The translations under genes and the position numbers were made by a program. The notes below the pieces were generated by a model that saw only the letters and a program-made list of their open reading frames with translations, did no database searches and was not told the origin of the DNA. Below, piece by piece: positions 8,288-17,452 of a stretch of DNA of 49,791 bases (position 1 is the first letter of the stretch; each line of letters starts with the position of its first letter). Source of the stretch: Alphaproteobacteria bacterium (GTDB lineage Bacteria; Pseudomonadota; Alphaproteobacteria; UBA6615); the NCBI GenBank assembly GCA_002727315.1, contig PBWR01000014.1:1-49791 (forward strand), given 5' to 3'.

Positions 8288-10117
8288 CTAGCTTGCGACC
8301 CGCCACACTTCCGGGGCGTTCTGCATCTCCTGCAACAGCGCCTGGCGTTGATCTTCCATCTGGGCGGGAAGCCGGTCGGCGAAACTGTCGAATAGTTCCT
8401 TCTGGGCTTCCGCTTCGTTGCTGCCCGCATCGCGCGACAGATCCATGATGCCGCTGAAGGCATCTGCGGTGAAATCGAGCCCAGTCCAGTTAAGGTCGTT
8501 GTAGCGCGGCATGTTGCCAAGCGGTCCCTCGACCGCATCCAGGTTCTCGTGGACCCGGTCGCATACCCATTCCAGCACGCGCATATTCTCGCCGAAGCCC
8601 GGCCAGATGAACTTGCCGTCGCCATCCTTCCGGAACCAGTTCACTCGGAAAATCTTGGGTAGCTTGAGCTCTTTCTCCGCGAAACCGAGCCAGTGGCTCC
8701 AGTAATCGGCCATGTTGTATCCGCAGAACGGTAGCATCGCCATCGGGTCGCGCCGGATGGCAGCCTGATTGTCCGCCGCTGCGGTCGCTTCCGAACCCAT
8801 GGTGGCCGCCATGTAGACGCCGTGCTGCCAGTCGGTGGACTCATATACCAGCGGGAAGGTGGTACTCAGGCGGCCGCCGAAGACGAACGCATCGATCGGC
8901 ACCCCGTCGGGGTCATCCCAGGCCGGATCGAGGCTCGGGCAGTTCACCGCGGCGACGGTGAATCGCGCATTCGGATGTGCGGCAGGCGTATCGCTGTCCG
9001 GTGTCCAGTCATCGCCGCGCCAGTCGATCAGATGCGCCGGCGGATCGCCGTCCTTGCCTTCCCACCAGACATCGCCATCGGCGGTCAGCGCGACATTTGT
9101 GAAGATGGTGTCGCGCTGGATCATCGTCATGGCGTTGGGGTTGGTCTTAGTCGACGTCCCCGGCACAACGCCGAAGTAGCCCGCCTCGGGATTGATCGCG
9201 TGAAGCCGGCCGTCCTCGCCGGGCTTGATCCAGGCAATGTCGTCACCGACAGTGCTGACTTTCCAGCCCTCGTAGCCGGCGGGCGGGATGAGCATGGCCA
9301 GATTAGTCTTGCCACACGCGCTCGGGAACGCGGCCGCGACATATGTCTTCTCGCCCTTGGGCGATTCGAGCCCGAGGATAAGCATGTGCTCGGCGAGCCA
9401 GCCCTCCTCCTTGGCCATGATCGACGCGATGCGTAACGAAAAGCATTTCTTGCCCAGCAATGCGTTGCCGCCATAGCCGCTGCCATAGGACCAGATCGAA
9501 TGGTCTTGCGGGAAATGCACGATGTACTTGGTCTCGTTGCACGGCCAGACGACATCTTCCTGGCCGGGATCCAGCGGCGCACCCACCGTGTGCAGGCACG
9601 GCACGAACTTGCCGTCATCCCCCAGCACGTCGAGGGCGCCCTGCCCCATGCGGGTCATGATGCGCATGCTCGCCGCCACGTAGGGCGAATCCGTCAGCTG
9701 CACACCAATATGGGCGATGTGTGAGCCCAGCGGCCCCATGCTGAACGGGATCACATACATGGTCCGGCCACGCATGCAGCCATCGAACAGCCCGTTCAGG
9801 GTCTGGCGCATCTCGTCGGGTGCGACCCAGTTGTTGTTCGGGCCGGCGTCGACCTCATCGTCCCAGCAAACGAAGGTGCGGTTCTCGACCCGCGCCACAT
9901 CGTTGGGATCCGAGCGGGCGAGAAAACATCCCGGCCGCAAATCCTGGTTCAAGGGGATGAGCATCCCGGCATCGACCATCTGCGCGCACAGCCGGTCGTA
10001 CTCTTCCTTGGTGCCGTCGCACCAATAGATATCGTCCGGCTTGGTCAGCGCGGCGACTTCGTCGACCCAACTGAGCAGAGCCTGGTTACGGGTTCGACCG
10101 TCTGCCGATTGCCCCAT
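8288..10117 (-). CDS. pckG: Phosphoenolpyruvate carboxykinase (GTP)
   Basis: The enzyme makes PEP from oxaloacetate with GTP at the start of gluconeogenesis. The 609-aa length and the P-loop [16 protein letters not shown], with its reactive Cys, are specific to the GTP family; the ATP family is shorter with a different P-loop. Other family blocks are visible: [29 protein letters not shown] near 140, and [19 protein letters not shown] at 10117 follows GGAGGGG by 9 bases; TTG at 10123 is a less likely start. Pyruvate kinase lies next upstream on the same strand, separated by 149 bases. The two enzymes work in opposite directions around PEP. Confidence 0.95.
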   Translation of the reverse strand: MGQSADGRTRNQALLSWVDEVAALTKPDDIYWCDGTKEEYDRLCAQMVDAGMLIPLNQDLRPGCFLARSDPNDVARVENRTFVCWDDEVDAGPNNNWVAPDEMRQTLNGLFDGCMRGRTMYVIPFSMGPLGSHIAHIGVQLTDSPYVAASMRIMTRMGQGALDVLGDDGKFVPCLHTVGAPLDPGQEDVVWPCNETKYIVHFPQDHSIWSYGSGYGGNALLGKKCFSLRIASIMAKEEGWLAEHMLILGLESPKGEKTYVAAAFPSACGKTNLAMLIPPAGYEGWKVSTVGDDIAWIKPGEDGRLHAINPEAGYFGVVPGTSTKTNPNAMTMIQRDTIFTNVALTADGDVWWEGKDGDPPAHLIDWRGDDWTPDSDTPAAHPNARFTVAAVNCPSLDPAWDDPDGVPIDAFVFGGRLSTTFPLVYESTDWQHGVYMAATMGSEATAAADNQAAIRRDPMAMLPFCGYNMADYWSHWLGFAEKELKLPKIFRVNWFRKDGDGKFIWPGFGENMRVLEWVCDRVHENLDAVEGPLGNMPRYNDLNWTGLDFTADAFSGIMDLSRDAGSNEAEAQKELFDSFADRLPAQMEDQRQALLQEMQNAPEVWRVAS

Positions 10118-10266
10118 CTTCAACGTCCCCTCCGGCGCTCTTCGTCGCCTGTTTTCCTAAACCAGAATTTCAAACTATAAGCCAAAGGACTCGGTCGGTG
10201 TAAACAGCCGGGCCGAGATAAATTTGGGGGCGAATTGACGCAATTTACAAGCCCGATATCCGCCGC

Positions 10267-11703
10267 CTAATTCCGTTCCCGCCGAGCCTCCGTCCCCACC
10301 GTTGCAATTCGCAGGATGTTGGTTCGCCCCGGGGTCCCGAACGGCACACCCGCGGTGATCACCAGTCGGTCTCCGGTCTTTGCAAATTCCTCGCTTTCGG
10401 CGACCCGGCTCGCACGGATCACCATGTCCAGGAAGCTCGTTGCATCCTCTGTCTCGACGCAATGCACCCCCCAGGCCAACGCCAGCCGGCGCGCGGTCTC
10501 GACGAACGGGGTCAGCACCAGGATCGGCACCTCGGGCCGTTCGCGCGACGCCCGCAACCCGGTCGAGCCGGATCCGGTGTAGCAGACGATGGCCGCCGCG
10601 TTCAGCGTTTCGGCGACCTGACGAGCCGCCAGGGTGATCGCATCGGCCGACGTGGTCTCGGGCTCGATACGACCGGCATTGATAGCGGTGCGAAATTGCT
10701 CGTCGGCTTCGACCGACTGTGCCACCCGATCCATCATTGCGACCGCTTCCACCGGGTAGTCGCCGATTGCCGACTCCCCCGATAGCATCACCGCGTCCGC
10801 CCCTTCGAACACAGCATTGGCGACGTCCGATACCTCGGCACGGGTCGGAACGGGCGCATCGATCATGGATTCGAGCATCTGCGTGGCCACCACGACGGGC
10901 TTGCCGGCGTGCCGCGCGGCGCGGGTAATCGCCTTCTGGATGCCCGGCACCTGCTCCACGGGAAGCTCGACCCCCAAATCGCCGCGCGCAACCATCAGTC
11001 CATCGGCGATATCGACGATCTCATCCAGATACGCCAGCGCGCGTGGCTTCTCGATCTTGGCCATCACCGCCGCGCGGCCGGCGACGATCTTCTTGGTCTC
11101 GGCGACATCGTCGGGCCGCTGCACGAAGGACAGGGCCACCCAGTCGACATCCAGCGACATGGCGAAGTCCAGGTCGCGCCGGTCCTTGGGTGACAGTGCC
11201 GGCACCGGCAAGGTCACATCGGGCACATTAACGCCCTTGTTCGACGATAGCGGTCCCCCGACGATGACGCGGGTGTCGGCGTAGTCCTTGCCCGATTCCA
11301 CGACCTCCAGATGCACCTTCCCGTCATCGAGCAGCAGGCTCGTGCCCGGCTCGATCGCTTCGAAGATTTCCTTGTGCGGCAGTTCCGCACCCGACGCATC
11401 GCCCGGGCTGTGTTTCAACTCGAGCCGGAAAGATGCGCCCTCTTCCAGAACCGTATCCGGCGCCACCTCGCCGACACGCAGTTTCGGCCCCTGCAGATCG
11501 ACCAGAATGCAGATCGGCCGGCCGAGTTCCTGCTCGACCGAGCGGATGCGGTCATACATCGCACGCACGTCTTTATGGGAACCGTGGCTCATGTTCAGGC
11601 GGAAGGCATCCGCCCCGGCTTCGAACAGAGCCCGGATCATCTCCTCGGACGCACTCGACGGCCCGAGGGTTGCCAATACCTTTACGTTACGAACACGACG
11701 CAT
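10267..11703 (-). CDS. pyk: Pyruvate kinase
   Basis: The enzyme makes pyruvate and ATP from PEP and ADP. The 478-aa protein begins VKVLATLGPSS, has the K+/substrate block AFRLNMSHG, a B-domain lid at about 70-165, and the active-site signature AVMAKIEKPRAL, followed by GDLGVELP and QMLESMI. The C-terminal domain (about 350-470) contains the effector site fold. It starts at ATG 11703, 36 bases downstream of the DksA-like gene, which is probably co-transcribed. The length and domain order are normal and I see no missing catalytic residue. Confidence 0.96.
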   Translation of the reverse strand: MRRVRNVKVLATLGPSSASEEMIRALFEAGADAFRLNMSHGSHKDVRAMYDRIRSVEQELGRPICILVDLQGPKLRVGEVAPDTVLEEGASFRLELKHSPGDASGAELPHKEIFEAIEPGTSLLLDDGKVHLEVVESGKDYADTRVIVGGPLSSNKGVNVPDVTLPVPALSPKDRRDLDFAMSLDVDWVALSFVQRPDDVAETKKIVAGRAAVMAKIEKPRALAYLDEIVDIADGLMVARGDLGVELPVEQVPGIQKAITRAARHAGKPVVVATQMLESMIDAPVPTRAEVSDVANAVFEGADAVMLSGESAIGDYPVEAVAMMDRVAQSVEADEQFRTAINAGRIEPETTSADAITLAARQVAETLNAAAIVCYTGSGSTGLRASRERPEVPILVLTPFVETARRLALAWGVHCVETEDATSFLDMVIRASRVAESEEFAKTGDRLVITAGVPFGTPGRTNILRIATVGTEARRERN

Positions 11704-11739
11704 GATGACGCCATTTCAACACGAGCGCGCGAGTCAGAC

Positions 11740-12081
11740 TCATTTCGCACAATCGACACATTGGGCTGCGGCCGGATCGACCGACAGACGTTTTTCGGGA
11801 ATGTCCGTGCCACAGGTCATGCAGGAGCCGTATTCCCCCTCGTCGATGCGCGTCAATGCAGCATCGATCAGACGCAGGCGCATCTGGCGGCGATCCTCCT
11901 CGGCCTGGGCCATGGCCTGGACCTGCAGTGCGTCCATACGCGACAGGCGGCCGACACTCTGCTGATCGAGTGTGACAGTTGCACGGTTCTCAGCAGTCGC
12001 ACTGCTCGAATCCGTCAGCACCGCCTTTTCATCCAGCAAGGCCTGCCGGAAGGCCTCGATATCGATATCGGGTCCGGACAT
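11740..12081 (-). CDS. DksA/TraR-type C4 zinc finger protein
   Basis: This 113-aa protein has a coiled-coil half (QVQAMAQAEEDRRQMRLRLIDAAL) and a C-terminal four-Cys zinc finger, CMTCG...CVDC, ending at the last residue. DksA-family proteins bind in the secondary channel of RNA polymerase and modulate transcription with ppGpp. It is shorter than E. coli DksA and lacks most of the N-terminal extension, so it is a DksA-like paralog rather than DksA itself. ATG at 12081 was chosen because homology begins there. It is divergent from the SDR gene at 12200 and lies just upstream of pyk. Confidence 0.88.
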   Translation of the reverse strand: MSGPDIDIEAFRQALLDEKAVLTDSSSATAENRATVTLDQQSVGRLSRMDALQVQAMAQAEEDRRQMRLRLIDAALTRIDEGEYGSCMTCGTDIPEKRLSVDPAAAQCVDCAK

Positions 12082-12199
12082 AAAAACAATTGGGAAGCGA
12101 GACGCAGTGAAAATCAAGTGTCGCGGCGCATCCGGCTACCGTCGCCCGCCGAATGCCGCTACACTCACGACCTTCGAACAACATAGCGGGGACTTCGCG

Positions 12200-12976
12200 A
12201 TGGCACGTTTTGACGACAAGGTTTGCCTGATCACGGGCGGCGCGAGCGGGATCGGCGCCGAAACCGCCCGGCGGTATGCCGGCGAAGGCGGGCGGGCCGT
12301 AATCGGCGACGTGGACGAGGAACGTGGTTCCGCGCTCGCGGACGAGATCGGCAGCGGCGCGGCCTTCGTGCGGATCGATGTCAGCGACCCCGCCTCCTGC
12401 GCCGCCGGCATTGCTTTCACCACCGAGACCTTCGGGCGGCTCGACGGGCTGGTGAACAGCGCCATCCGCATGGGCCCCGGTGCGTTGGTGGAGCTGACAC
12501 TGGACGATTGGAAAAAAGTGGTCGATTCCGGCCTGACCGGCACCTTCCTGATGACCCAGGCCGCGGGCCGCTGGTGGATGGACCAGGGTGCCCAAGGTGC
12601 CGTGGTGAACCTGTCATCGACCGGCGGCCTGCAGCCCTACAACCTGGCCGGTGCCTACAGCACCACCAAGGCCGGGGTCATCATGCTGTCGAAACAGTTC
12701 GGCCTCGAATGGGCCCGCCACGGCATCCGGGTGAACACGGTCTGTCCGGGCCACACGGAAACACCGCTCACGGCCTATATGCGCGACCCCGCCGTCAAGC
12801 AGGCGCGCGCGGACGTAACGCCCCTAAACCGGGTCGGACAGCCCGACGATATCGCGGAGGGAATCCTCTATCTGCTGTCCGACGAAGCGTCCTATGTCAC
12901 GTCGTCGGAGCTCGTCATCGACGGCGGCATGTCGACGAGCCTGTTCAACCACATGCCCGGGCGAAAGTGGGACTGA
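12200..12976 (+). CDS. Short-chain dehydrogenase/reductase (SDR, classical type)
   Basis: This 258-aa NAD(P)-dependent oxidoreductase has the Rossmann glycine motif TGGASGIG at 12-19, an Asp after strand 2 (GDVD, suggesting NAD+ preference), Ser at about 140 and the YxxxK pair Tyr153-Lys157 (AYSTTKAG). The NNAG motif is altered to NSAI. The late PGHTETP and GGM blocks fit the family. ATG at 12200 has GGGGA 7 bases upstream. It converges on the multi-rhodanese gene with a 16-base gap. The substrate is unknown. Confidence 0.92.
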   Translation: MARFDDKVCLITGGASGIGAETARRYAGEGGRAVIGDVDEERGSALADEIGSGAAFVRIDVSDPASCAAGIAFTTETFGRLDGLVNSAIRMGPGALVELTLDDWKKVVDSGLTGTFLMTQAAGRWWMDQGAQGAVVNLSSTGGLQPYNLAGAYSTTKAGVIMLSKQFGLEWARHGIRVNTVCPGHTETPLTAYMRDPAVKQARADVTPLNRVGQPDDIAEGILYLLSDEASYVTSSELVIDGGMSTSLFNHMPGRKWD

Positions 12977-12992
12977 CAATCGGCACGGCTGC

Positions 12993-14579
12993 CTAGGCGA
13001 CTGGACCGAGGCGGAACTCCACATCGGGATCGTTCGCGATCTGGTGGATCAGCGCGATCTCCCAGTCGATATATTCCTGCATGCGCGCCTCGACGTCCGC
13101 GTTTCGGTCATAGGCGCGAAGGTAAACATCGATGCAATCCTCATCGGCGGGATAGGCCGGATCACCTTCCACTTCGTGTCCGGCCGCAAGCCAGGCATCC
13201 GTGCCACCTTCGAGCACAACGACCTCAGCACCGGTCAGCGCCCGGGCTTCCTCGACGGCGAGGGCTGCCACCCGGCCATCCGCACTAGTCAGGACGAGAG
13301 TTCCCGCTTCAGGCAAGGCCGGACCTGTCTCTCCAATGCGCGAGCGGATGGCCCATTTCGCGACCGGGATATGCGCCTTGCGAAACGCCCGGCTTTCGCC
13401 CAGATCGAGGATCGCGAGATCCGTCTCGCCCAGGCGCCGCGACAATTCTTCGACAGAAATTTCGGGAATCGGCGTGATCCCGGGCACCGGCTCGGGAGCC
13501 ATTTCCTGTGCACCGGTCATACCGTCGACCAGAACATGGACATCCGGGTATCCCATCTGCACCAGCCAGTGGGCCGTCATGGCCGCACGCACGCCGGTGT
13601 CGTCAGCCAGCACGATTCGCCCACCGGGCACGCCGATCTGGAAGTCCGTCGCCTGCACCAGCTGCCCGCCCGGCGCCGAGCGCGCACCGGGCAAATGTCC
13701 GGCGGCGAATTCGTCCGGGTCGCGGACATCCAGCAGGTAGAGGGTGCGGTCTGCATTCTGCCACCGCCAGTCATCGAGCACCGCGCGGGAAATCGTCGAT
13801 ATCCCGTAGTCCGCGACGATCCGGTCGCGCATCTCCAGCGCGGCGGCAAGCGAACGCGGATCACCGGCGTCGAACCGATCCGTCCGGCCATATTCCAGCT
13901 CCAGCCCGGCCAAGTGCCAGCCCATGGTGCCGTTCTCGAGCGCGACCACGCGGTTGGGGACGCCGAAATTGATGACCGACTGTGCCCCCACGATGGACCG
14001 GGTCCGCCCCGCGCAGTTCACGACGATGGTGGTGTCATCCGACGCCACGAAGTCGCGAATCCGGTAGGCCAGTTCACCCCCCGGCACGCTGACGCCACCG
14101 GGAATGTTCATGTTCCGGTATTCGGCGAAGGTGCGGGAATCGAGCACCACCAAATCCTCGCCGCGATCCTGCATCTGCTTCAGGGTCTGCGCCGGGATCG
14201 AAGGCGTTTCGTAGTGATGCTCCACCGCCTCGCCGAAGGCCTTGCTGGGGACGTTGATGCCCGAATAGATGGTGAATCCGGCGGCCTGCCAATCCTCGGG
14301 GGTCGCCGGGCAAATGGACACGTCGGTATAGCCGATGGACGCAAGCGTCTCGGCACCGCGCCGGGCGAGCGCGGCATTGCCTGCTGCCGTCACGACGACC
14401 CGGGCGCCGGATCGGGGCACCAGCCGGGCCACCTCCAGCTCGATCCGGCTCAAGGGTGCGTTGACAGCCCAGAACAGATGGCATTGGCCGAACTCTCCCT
14501 GCTCGCGAATATCGAGCAGCGCAATCTCGGCGTCCTCGAGCATCGCGGCGCGAAGAGAATTGGAATCGATCTCGGTCAT
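12993..14579 (-). CDS. Rhodanese-like protein with four tandem rhodanese domains
   Basis: Rhodaneses carry sulfane sulfur on a Cys at the centre of the active loop. The 528 residues contain four rhodanese folds at about 8-105, 130-235, 265-375 and 395-500, each with the LD.R/E...GH/PG pattern. Only the second has the catalytic Cys (VVNCAGRTRS, Cys189); the loops of the others read TAAGN, ADDTG and SADGR and have none. Domains 1, 3 and 4 are therefore probably structural or bind partners. It is divergent from a cysteine-dioxygenase-like cupin, which suggests a thiol or sulfite/thiosulfate module in the cytosol. No signal peptide is visible. Confidence 0.92.
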   Translation of the reverse strand: MTEIDSNSLRAAMLEDAEIALLDIREQGEFGQCHLFWAVNAPLSRIELEVARLVPRSGARVVVTAAGNAALARRGAETLASIGYTDVSICPATPEDWQAAGFTIYSGINVPSKAFGEAVEHHYETPSIPAQTLKQMQDRGEDLVVLDSRTFAEYRNMNIPGGVSVPGGELAYRIRDFVASDDTTIVVNCAGRTRSIVGAQSVINFGVPNRVVALENGTMGWHLAGLELEYGRTDRFDAGDPRSLAAALEMRDRIVADYGISTISRAVLDDWRWQNADRTLYLLDVRDPDEFAAGHLPGARSAPGGQLVQATDFQIGVPGGRIVLADDTGVRAAMTAHWLVQMGYPDVHVLVDGMTGAQEMAPEPVPGITPIPEISVEELSRRLGETDLAILDLGESRAFRKAHIPVAKWAIRSRIGETGPALPEAGTLVLTSADGRVAALAVEEARALTGAEVVVLEGGTDAWLAAGHEVEGDPAYPADEDCIDVYLRAYDRNADVEARMQEYIDWEIALIHQIANDPDVEFRLGPVA

Positions 14580-14700
14580 GACTAAATTCTACAACATTCA
14601 GATGTGTATTGAGGTCCGGCAAGCGTCCGGTGCATGATAGCGTCTGTACGGTCGAATGTGACCGCAACCTGTTCCAGTCTGAATTCCCAGGAGGGTCCAA

Positions 14701-15204
14701 ATGGCTTTGACGATCGATCAGTTTGCCGAGGAATGTCAGCAGATCCTGAGCACTGACTCCGATGAAAGCGGCCTCGAACAAGTTCGCCTCGTCGTTGAGA
14801 CGTTTCTCGCGGATCAGGAGTTCATCAGCGAGCATCTCGGCCCCGACAATGAAGACAACCGCCGTGTTCTCTACGAGGACCCGGAGCTCGAATTCTGTAT
14901 CTGTGCGCATGTCTTCAAGGGCGCGAACGAGGCACCGCCCCATGACCATGGTCCGACCTGGGCGATCTATGGACAGGCAACCGGGCAGACGGTGATGACG
15001 GAGTTCGAACAGGTCAGCCCGCCGGCCGACGACAGCCCCGGAAAGGTCAAGCCGACCAAGTCCTATGATCTCGACCCGGGCATGGCCGTCACCTACCCGA
15101 TCGGCCGCCTGCATTCGCCGAAACGCGAAGGCGAGACACGGCTGATCCGGATCGAGGGCAAGGACGTCACCAAGTTGTCGCGGGATGCCTATGAACGCGC
15201 CTAG
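14701..15204 (+). CDS. Cysteine dioxygenase-like cupin protein
   Basis: Cysteine-dioxygenase-family cupins oxidise small thiols to sulfinic acids with Fe(II). The 167-aa protein has the metal motif PPHDHGPTWAIYG, giving His81 and His83, and the third His at 138 (IGRLHSPKR). The usual cupin Glu in this motif is absent, as in cysteine-dioxygenase-like proteins. The substrate could be cysteine, 3-mercaptopropionate or another thiol. A strong ribosome site (CAGGAGG) precedes ATG 14701. The divergent rhodanese fits a thiol-oxidation role. The M20 peptidase follows after 18 bases and could supply or process substrate, but that is inference. Confidence 0.8.
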   Translation: MALTIDQFAEECQQILSTDSDESGLEQVRLVVETFLADQEFISEHLGPDNEDNRRVLYEDPELEFCICAHVFKGANEAPPHDHGPTWAIYGQATGQTVMTEFEQVSPPADDSPGKVKPTKSYDLDPGMAVTYPIGRLHSPKREGETRLIRIEGKDVTKLSRDAYERA

Positions 15205-15222
15205 CCGCGCGTCTCACGCAAC

Positions 15223-16611
15223 ATGACCGGTAGCCGCGACGGGGCAATTACACGCGCCGCACGCCAGTTCGACGACGGCTCGTTCGAAGCGGGTCTTGCG
15301 CGCCTTGTCGCCCACGCCACCCAGAGCCAGTTGCGGGAATCCCATCCCGACCTGCGGAGTTACTTCACCGATGTCCTCGCCGCGGATCTCTCGGATCTCG
15401 GCTTCACGTTCGATGTCCTGGACAATCCCGAGGCCGACGCTGGCCCGGTCCTGATCGCCGAGCGCCACGAGGAGGACGCCCGGCCGACGATCCTGATCTA
15501 CGGTCACGGCGATGTGGTTGTCGGCCAGGATGATCGCTGGCGTGCCGGTCTGACCCCCTGGACACTGACCCGCGACGGTGACCGGCTCTACGGCCGCGGT
15601 ACCGCCGACAACAAGGGCCAGCACTGGATCAACATCTCGGGTCTGCGCGCGGTCATCGCCGAGCGTGGCTCGCTGGGGTTTAACTGCAAGATTCTTCTGG
15701 AGAGCGACGAAGAGGTGGGCTCGCGCGGTCTGCGGGAGTTCTGCCGCATCCACCGGGACCGGCTCGAATCCGATGTGCTGATCGCCTCGGACGGGCCGCG
15801 CCTCGACCCGGCCCGCGCCACCGTCGTGCTCGGCTCGCGCGGGATCATCAATTTCGAACTGGCGTTGAAGCTGCGCGAGGGCGCGCACCATTCGGGCAAC
15901 TGGGGCGGCCTGATCCGCGATCCCGGGGTGGTGCTGTCCCATGCCATTGCCAACCTGACCGACGCACGCGGCCAGATCGCCGTGCCCGAATGGCGGCCGA
16001 CATCCCTGACGCCGGCGATCCGTGAACTGCTGGTCAGGGTCAAGGTGTCGGGCGGCGAGAACGCACCGGCGATCGACCGGGACTGGGGTGAAGAAGATTT
16101 AAGCCCCGAAGAACGGGTCTATGGCTGGAACAGTTTTGCCGTGCTGGCCCTCGACCTGGGCGCGCCCGACAATCCCCAGAACGCGATCCAGTCCGAGGCG
16201 CGCGCGGTGTGCCAGCTGCGGTACGTGGTGGGCACCGACCCGGATGACATCCTGCCGGCGTTGCGCCGCCATCTGGATGCGAACGGTTTCGAGGACGTGA
16301 CAGTCACTCCGACCCGGATGTCGGGCATGCGCGCGACCCGCTCCGACCCGGAAAACGAATGGGTGCAGTTGGCCGTCCGTTCCATCGGTGAGACCATCGA
16401 TGGCGAGGCCGCGCTGATCCCCAATATCGGCGGCGGCATTCCGAACGACATCTTCGCCGAGGATATGGGGCTGCCGACGGTCTGGATTCCTCACTCCTAT
16501 GCCGGCTGCAACCAGCACGCGCCCGACGAGCACATGCTGGCCCCGGTCGCGCGCGAGGCGCTGCAAGTCATGGCCGGTCTGTTCTGGGATATCGGTGTGA
16601 ACGGCACCTAG
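15223..16611 (+). CDS. M20 family metallopeptidase/amidohydrolase (ArgE/DapE/carnosinase type)
   Basis: M20 enzymes hydrolyse peptide or acyl-amide bonds with two zinc ions. In 462 residues I see the zinc and catalytic blocks YGHGDVV (His95, Asp97), YGRGTADNKGQ (Asp129) and LESDEEVGS (Glu163 catalytic, Glu164), followed by the lid domain (about 205-345) and a last His block HSYAGCNQHAPDEH. The pattern is that of dipeptidases and N-acyl amino acid hydrolases. It overlaps the convergent sugar isomerase-like gene by 4 bases at its end. No signal peptide is seen, so it acts in the cytosol. Confidence 0.92.
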   Translation: MTGSRDGAITRAARQFDDGSFEAGLARLVAHATQSQLRESHPDLRSYFTDVLAADLSDLGFTFDVLDNPEADAGPVLIAERHEEDARPTILIYGHGDVVVGQDDRWRAGLTPWTLTRDGDRLYGRGTADNKGQHWINISGLRAVIAERGSLGFNCKILLESDEEVGSRGLREFCRIHRDRLESDVLIASDGPRLDPARATVVLGSRGIINFELALKLREGAHHSGNWGGLIRDPGVVLSHAIANLTDARGQIAVPEWRPTSLTPAIRELLVRVKVSGGENAPAIDRDWGEEDLSPEERVYGWNSFAVLALDLGAPDNPQNAIQSEARAVCQLRYVVGTDPDDILPALRRHLDANGFEDVTVTPTRMSGMRATRSDPENEWVQLAVRSIGETIDGEAALIPNIGGGIPNDIFAEDMGLPTVWIPHSYAGCNQHAPDEHMLAPVAREALQVMAGLFWDIGVNGT

Positions 16612-17417
16612 GCGCCGATCAGGCTCCGCAGGTGCATGAGGCCCAGTTCGGCCGCCTTCTCGTAGCTGGGCTCGCGGACGATCTGGAGCGAGAGGTAGCC
16701 ATCAAAACCGATCGACTGGAGCGCGTTGATGATCTCGCCATAGTCGATATGACCGCCGCCGGGATACATCCGGTTGCTGTCGCTGATCTGCAGATAGTGG
16801 AGATAGTCCCGGCACTCGAAGATGCTGCGCGCGAAGGAAGCGTCCTCGATGTTCATGTGATAGGTGTCGAGCATGACGCCGAAGCCGGGGCTGTCCAGCT
16901 CCGCGGCAAAGGCCGCACCTTCCTGGGCTGTAAAGCCGAAATCCACCGAGAAACTTGCCTGGGGTTCAAACAGGACCCGGTTTCCCTTGTCCGCGGCATG
17001 GTCGGCGCCGCGTCGGAACGCGTCGTACATCCAGCCGCGTGCCGTGTCCCCGCCATCCCCGAGCTTGCCGCGAAACGAGCCGACCAGCACATCCACACCA
17101 AAATGTGCCGCGACGTCGAGCGCCGCCTTGAGCCGAGTTAATCCCTCGGTGCGGATCGCTTCTTCGGGATGGCACAGCCAGACCTTGTCCTGAAACCCGA
17201 TGGCGGCTGTGTGGATCGACGCGACCTCGAGGTTACGCTTTGAGAATTCTTTCTCGATGGCCGGAAGATCGAGTTCCGCCGGCAGGCGCACCGACAGCTC
17301 CACGCCGTCATAGCCGAGGTCGGCAAGCACATCGAGATTAGCGCCCAGATCTCCCTGCTGGGCCGGCAAGAGCGGTGTATCCACCTCAGGCGATGCGACG
17401 CTGAAGCCTATTTTAAT
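16608..17417 (-). CDS. Sugar phosphate isomerase/epimerase-like TIM barrel, apparent ATT start
   Basis: The AP-endonuclease-2 fold (xylose isomerase-like) family isomerises or epimerises sugars and keto acids with a divalent metal. Metal-site acidic blocks are visible: LFEPQAS and VMLDTYHMNIED, then HIDYGEI and a late SLQIVRE. With the nearest usual codon (GTG 17384) the protein would be 258 aa and lose beta-strand 1. The family-like strand IKIGFSVASPE is encoded just upstream in frame, and GGGGGAGG sits 6 bases before ATT at 17417. There is no ATG, GTG or TTG between the in-frame TAA and GTG 17384. I therefore infer an ATT (or ATC) start, giving 269 aa. It is the last gene of a leftward operon with the DapA-like gene and the alpha/beta hydrolases. 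Confidence 0.87.
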   Translation of the reverse strand: MKIGFSVASPEVDTPLLPAQQGDLGANLDVLADLGYDGVELSVRLPAELDLPAIEKEFSKRNLEVASIHTAAIGFQDKVWLCHPEEAIRTEGLTRLKAALDVAAHFGVDVLVGSFRGKLGDGGDTARGWMYDAFRRGADHAADKGNRVLFEPQASFSVDFGFTAQEGAAFAAELDSPGFGVMLDTYHMNIEDASFARSIFECRDYLHYLQISDSNRMYPGGGHIDYGEIINALQSIGFDGYLSLQIVREPSYEKAAELGLMHLRSLIGA

Positions 17418-17452
17418 GATGGTCCTCCCCCTGTCCGGTCTCCCGGATTACA

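Noticed and set aside
12894-14585. 563-codon plus-strand frame opposite the four-domain rhodanese
   Set aside because: The rhodanese on the other strand has four real domains; the plus frame has repetitive composition with no family features.
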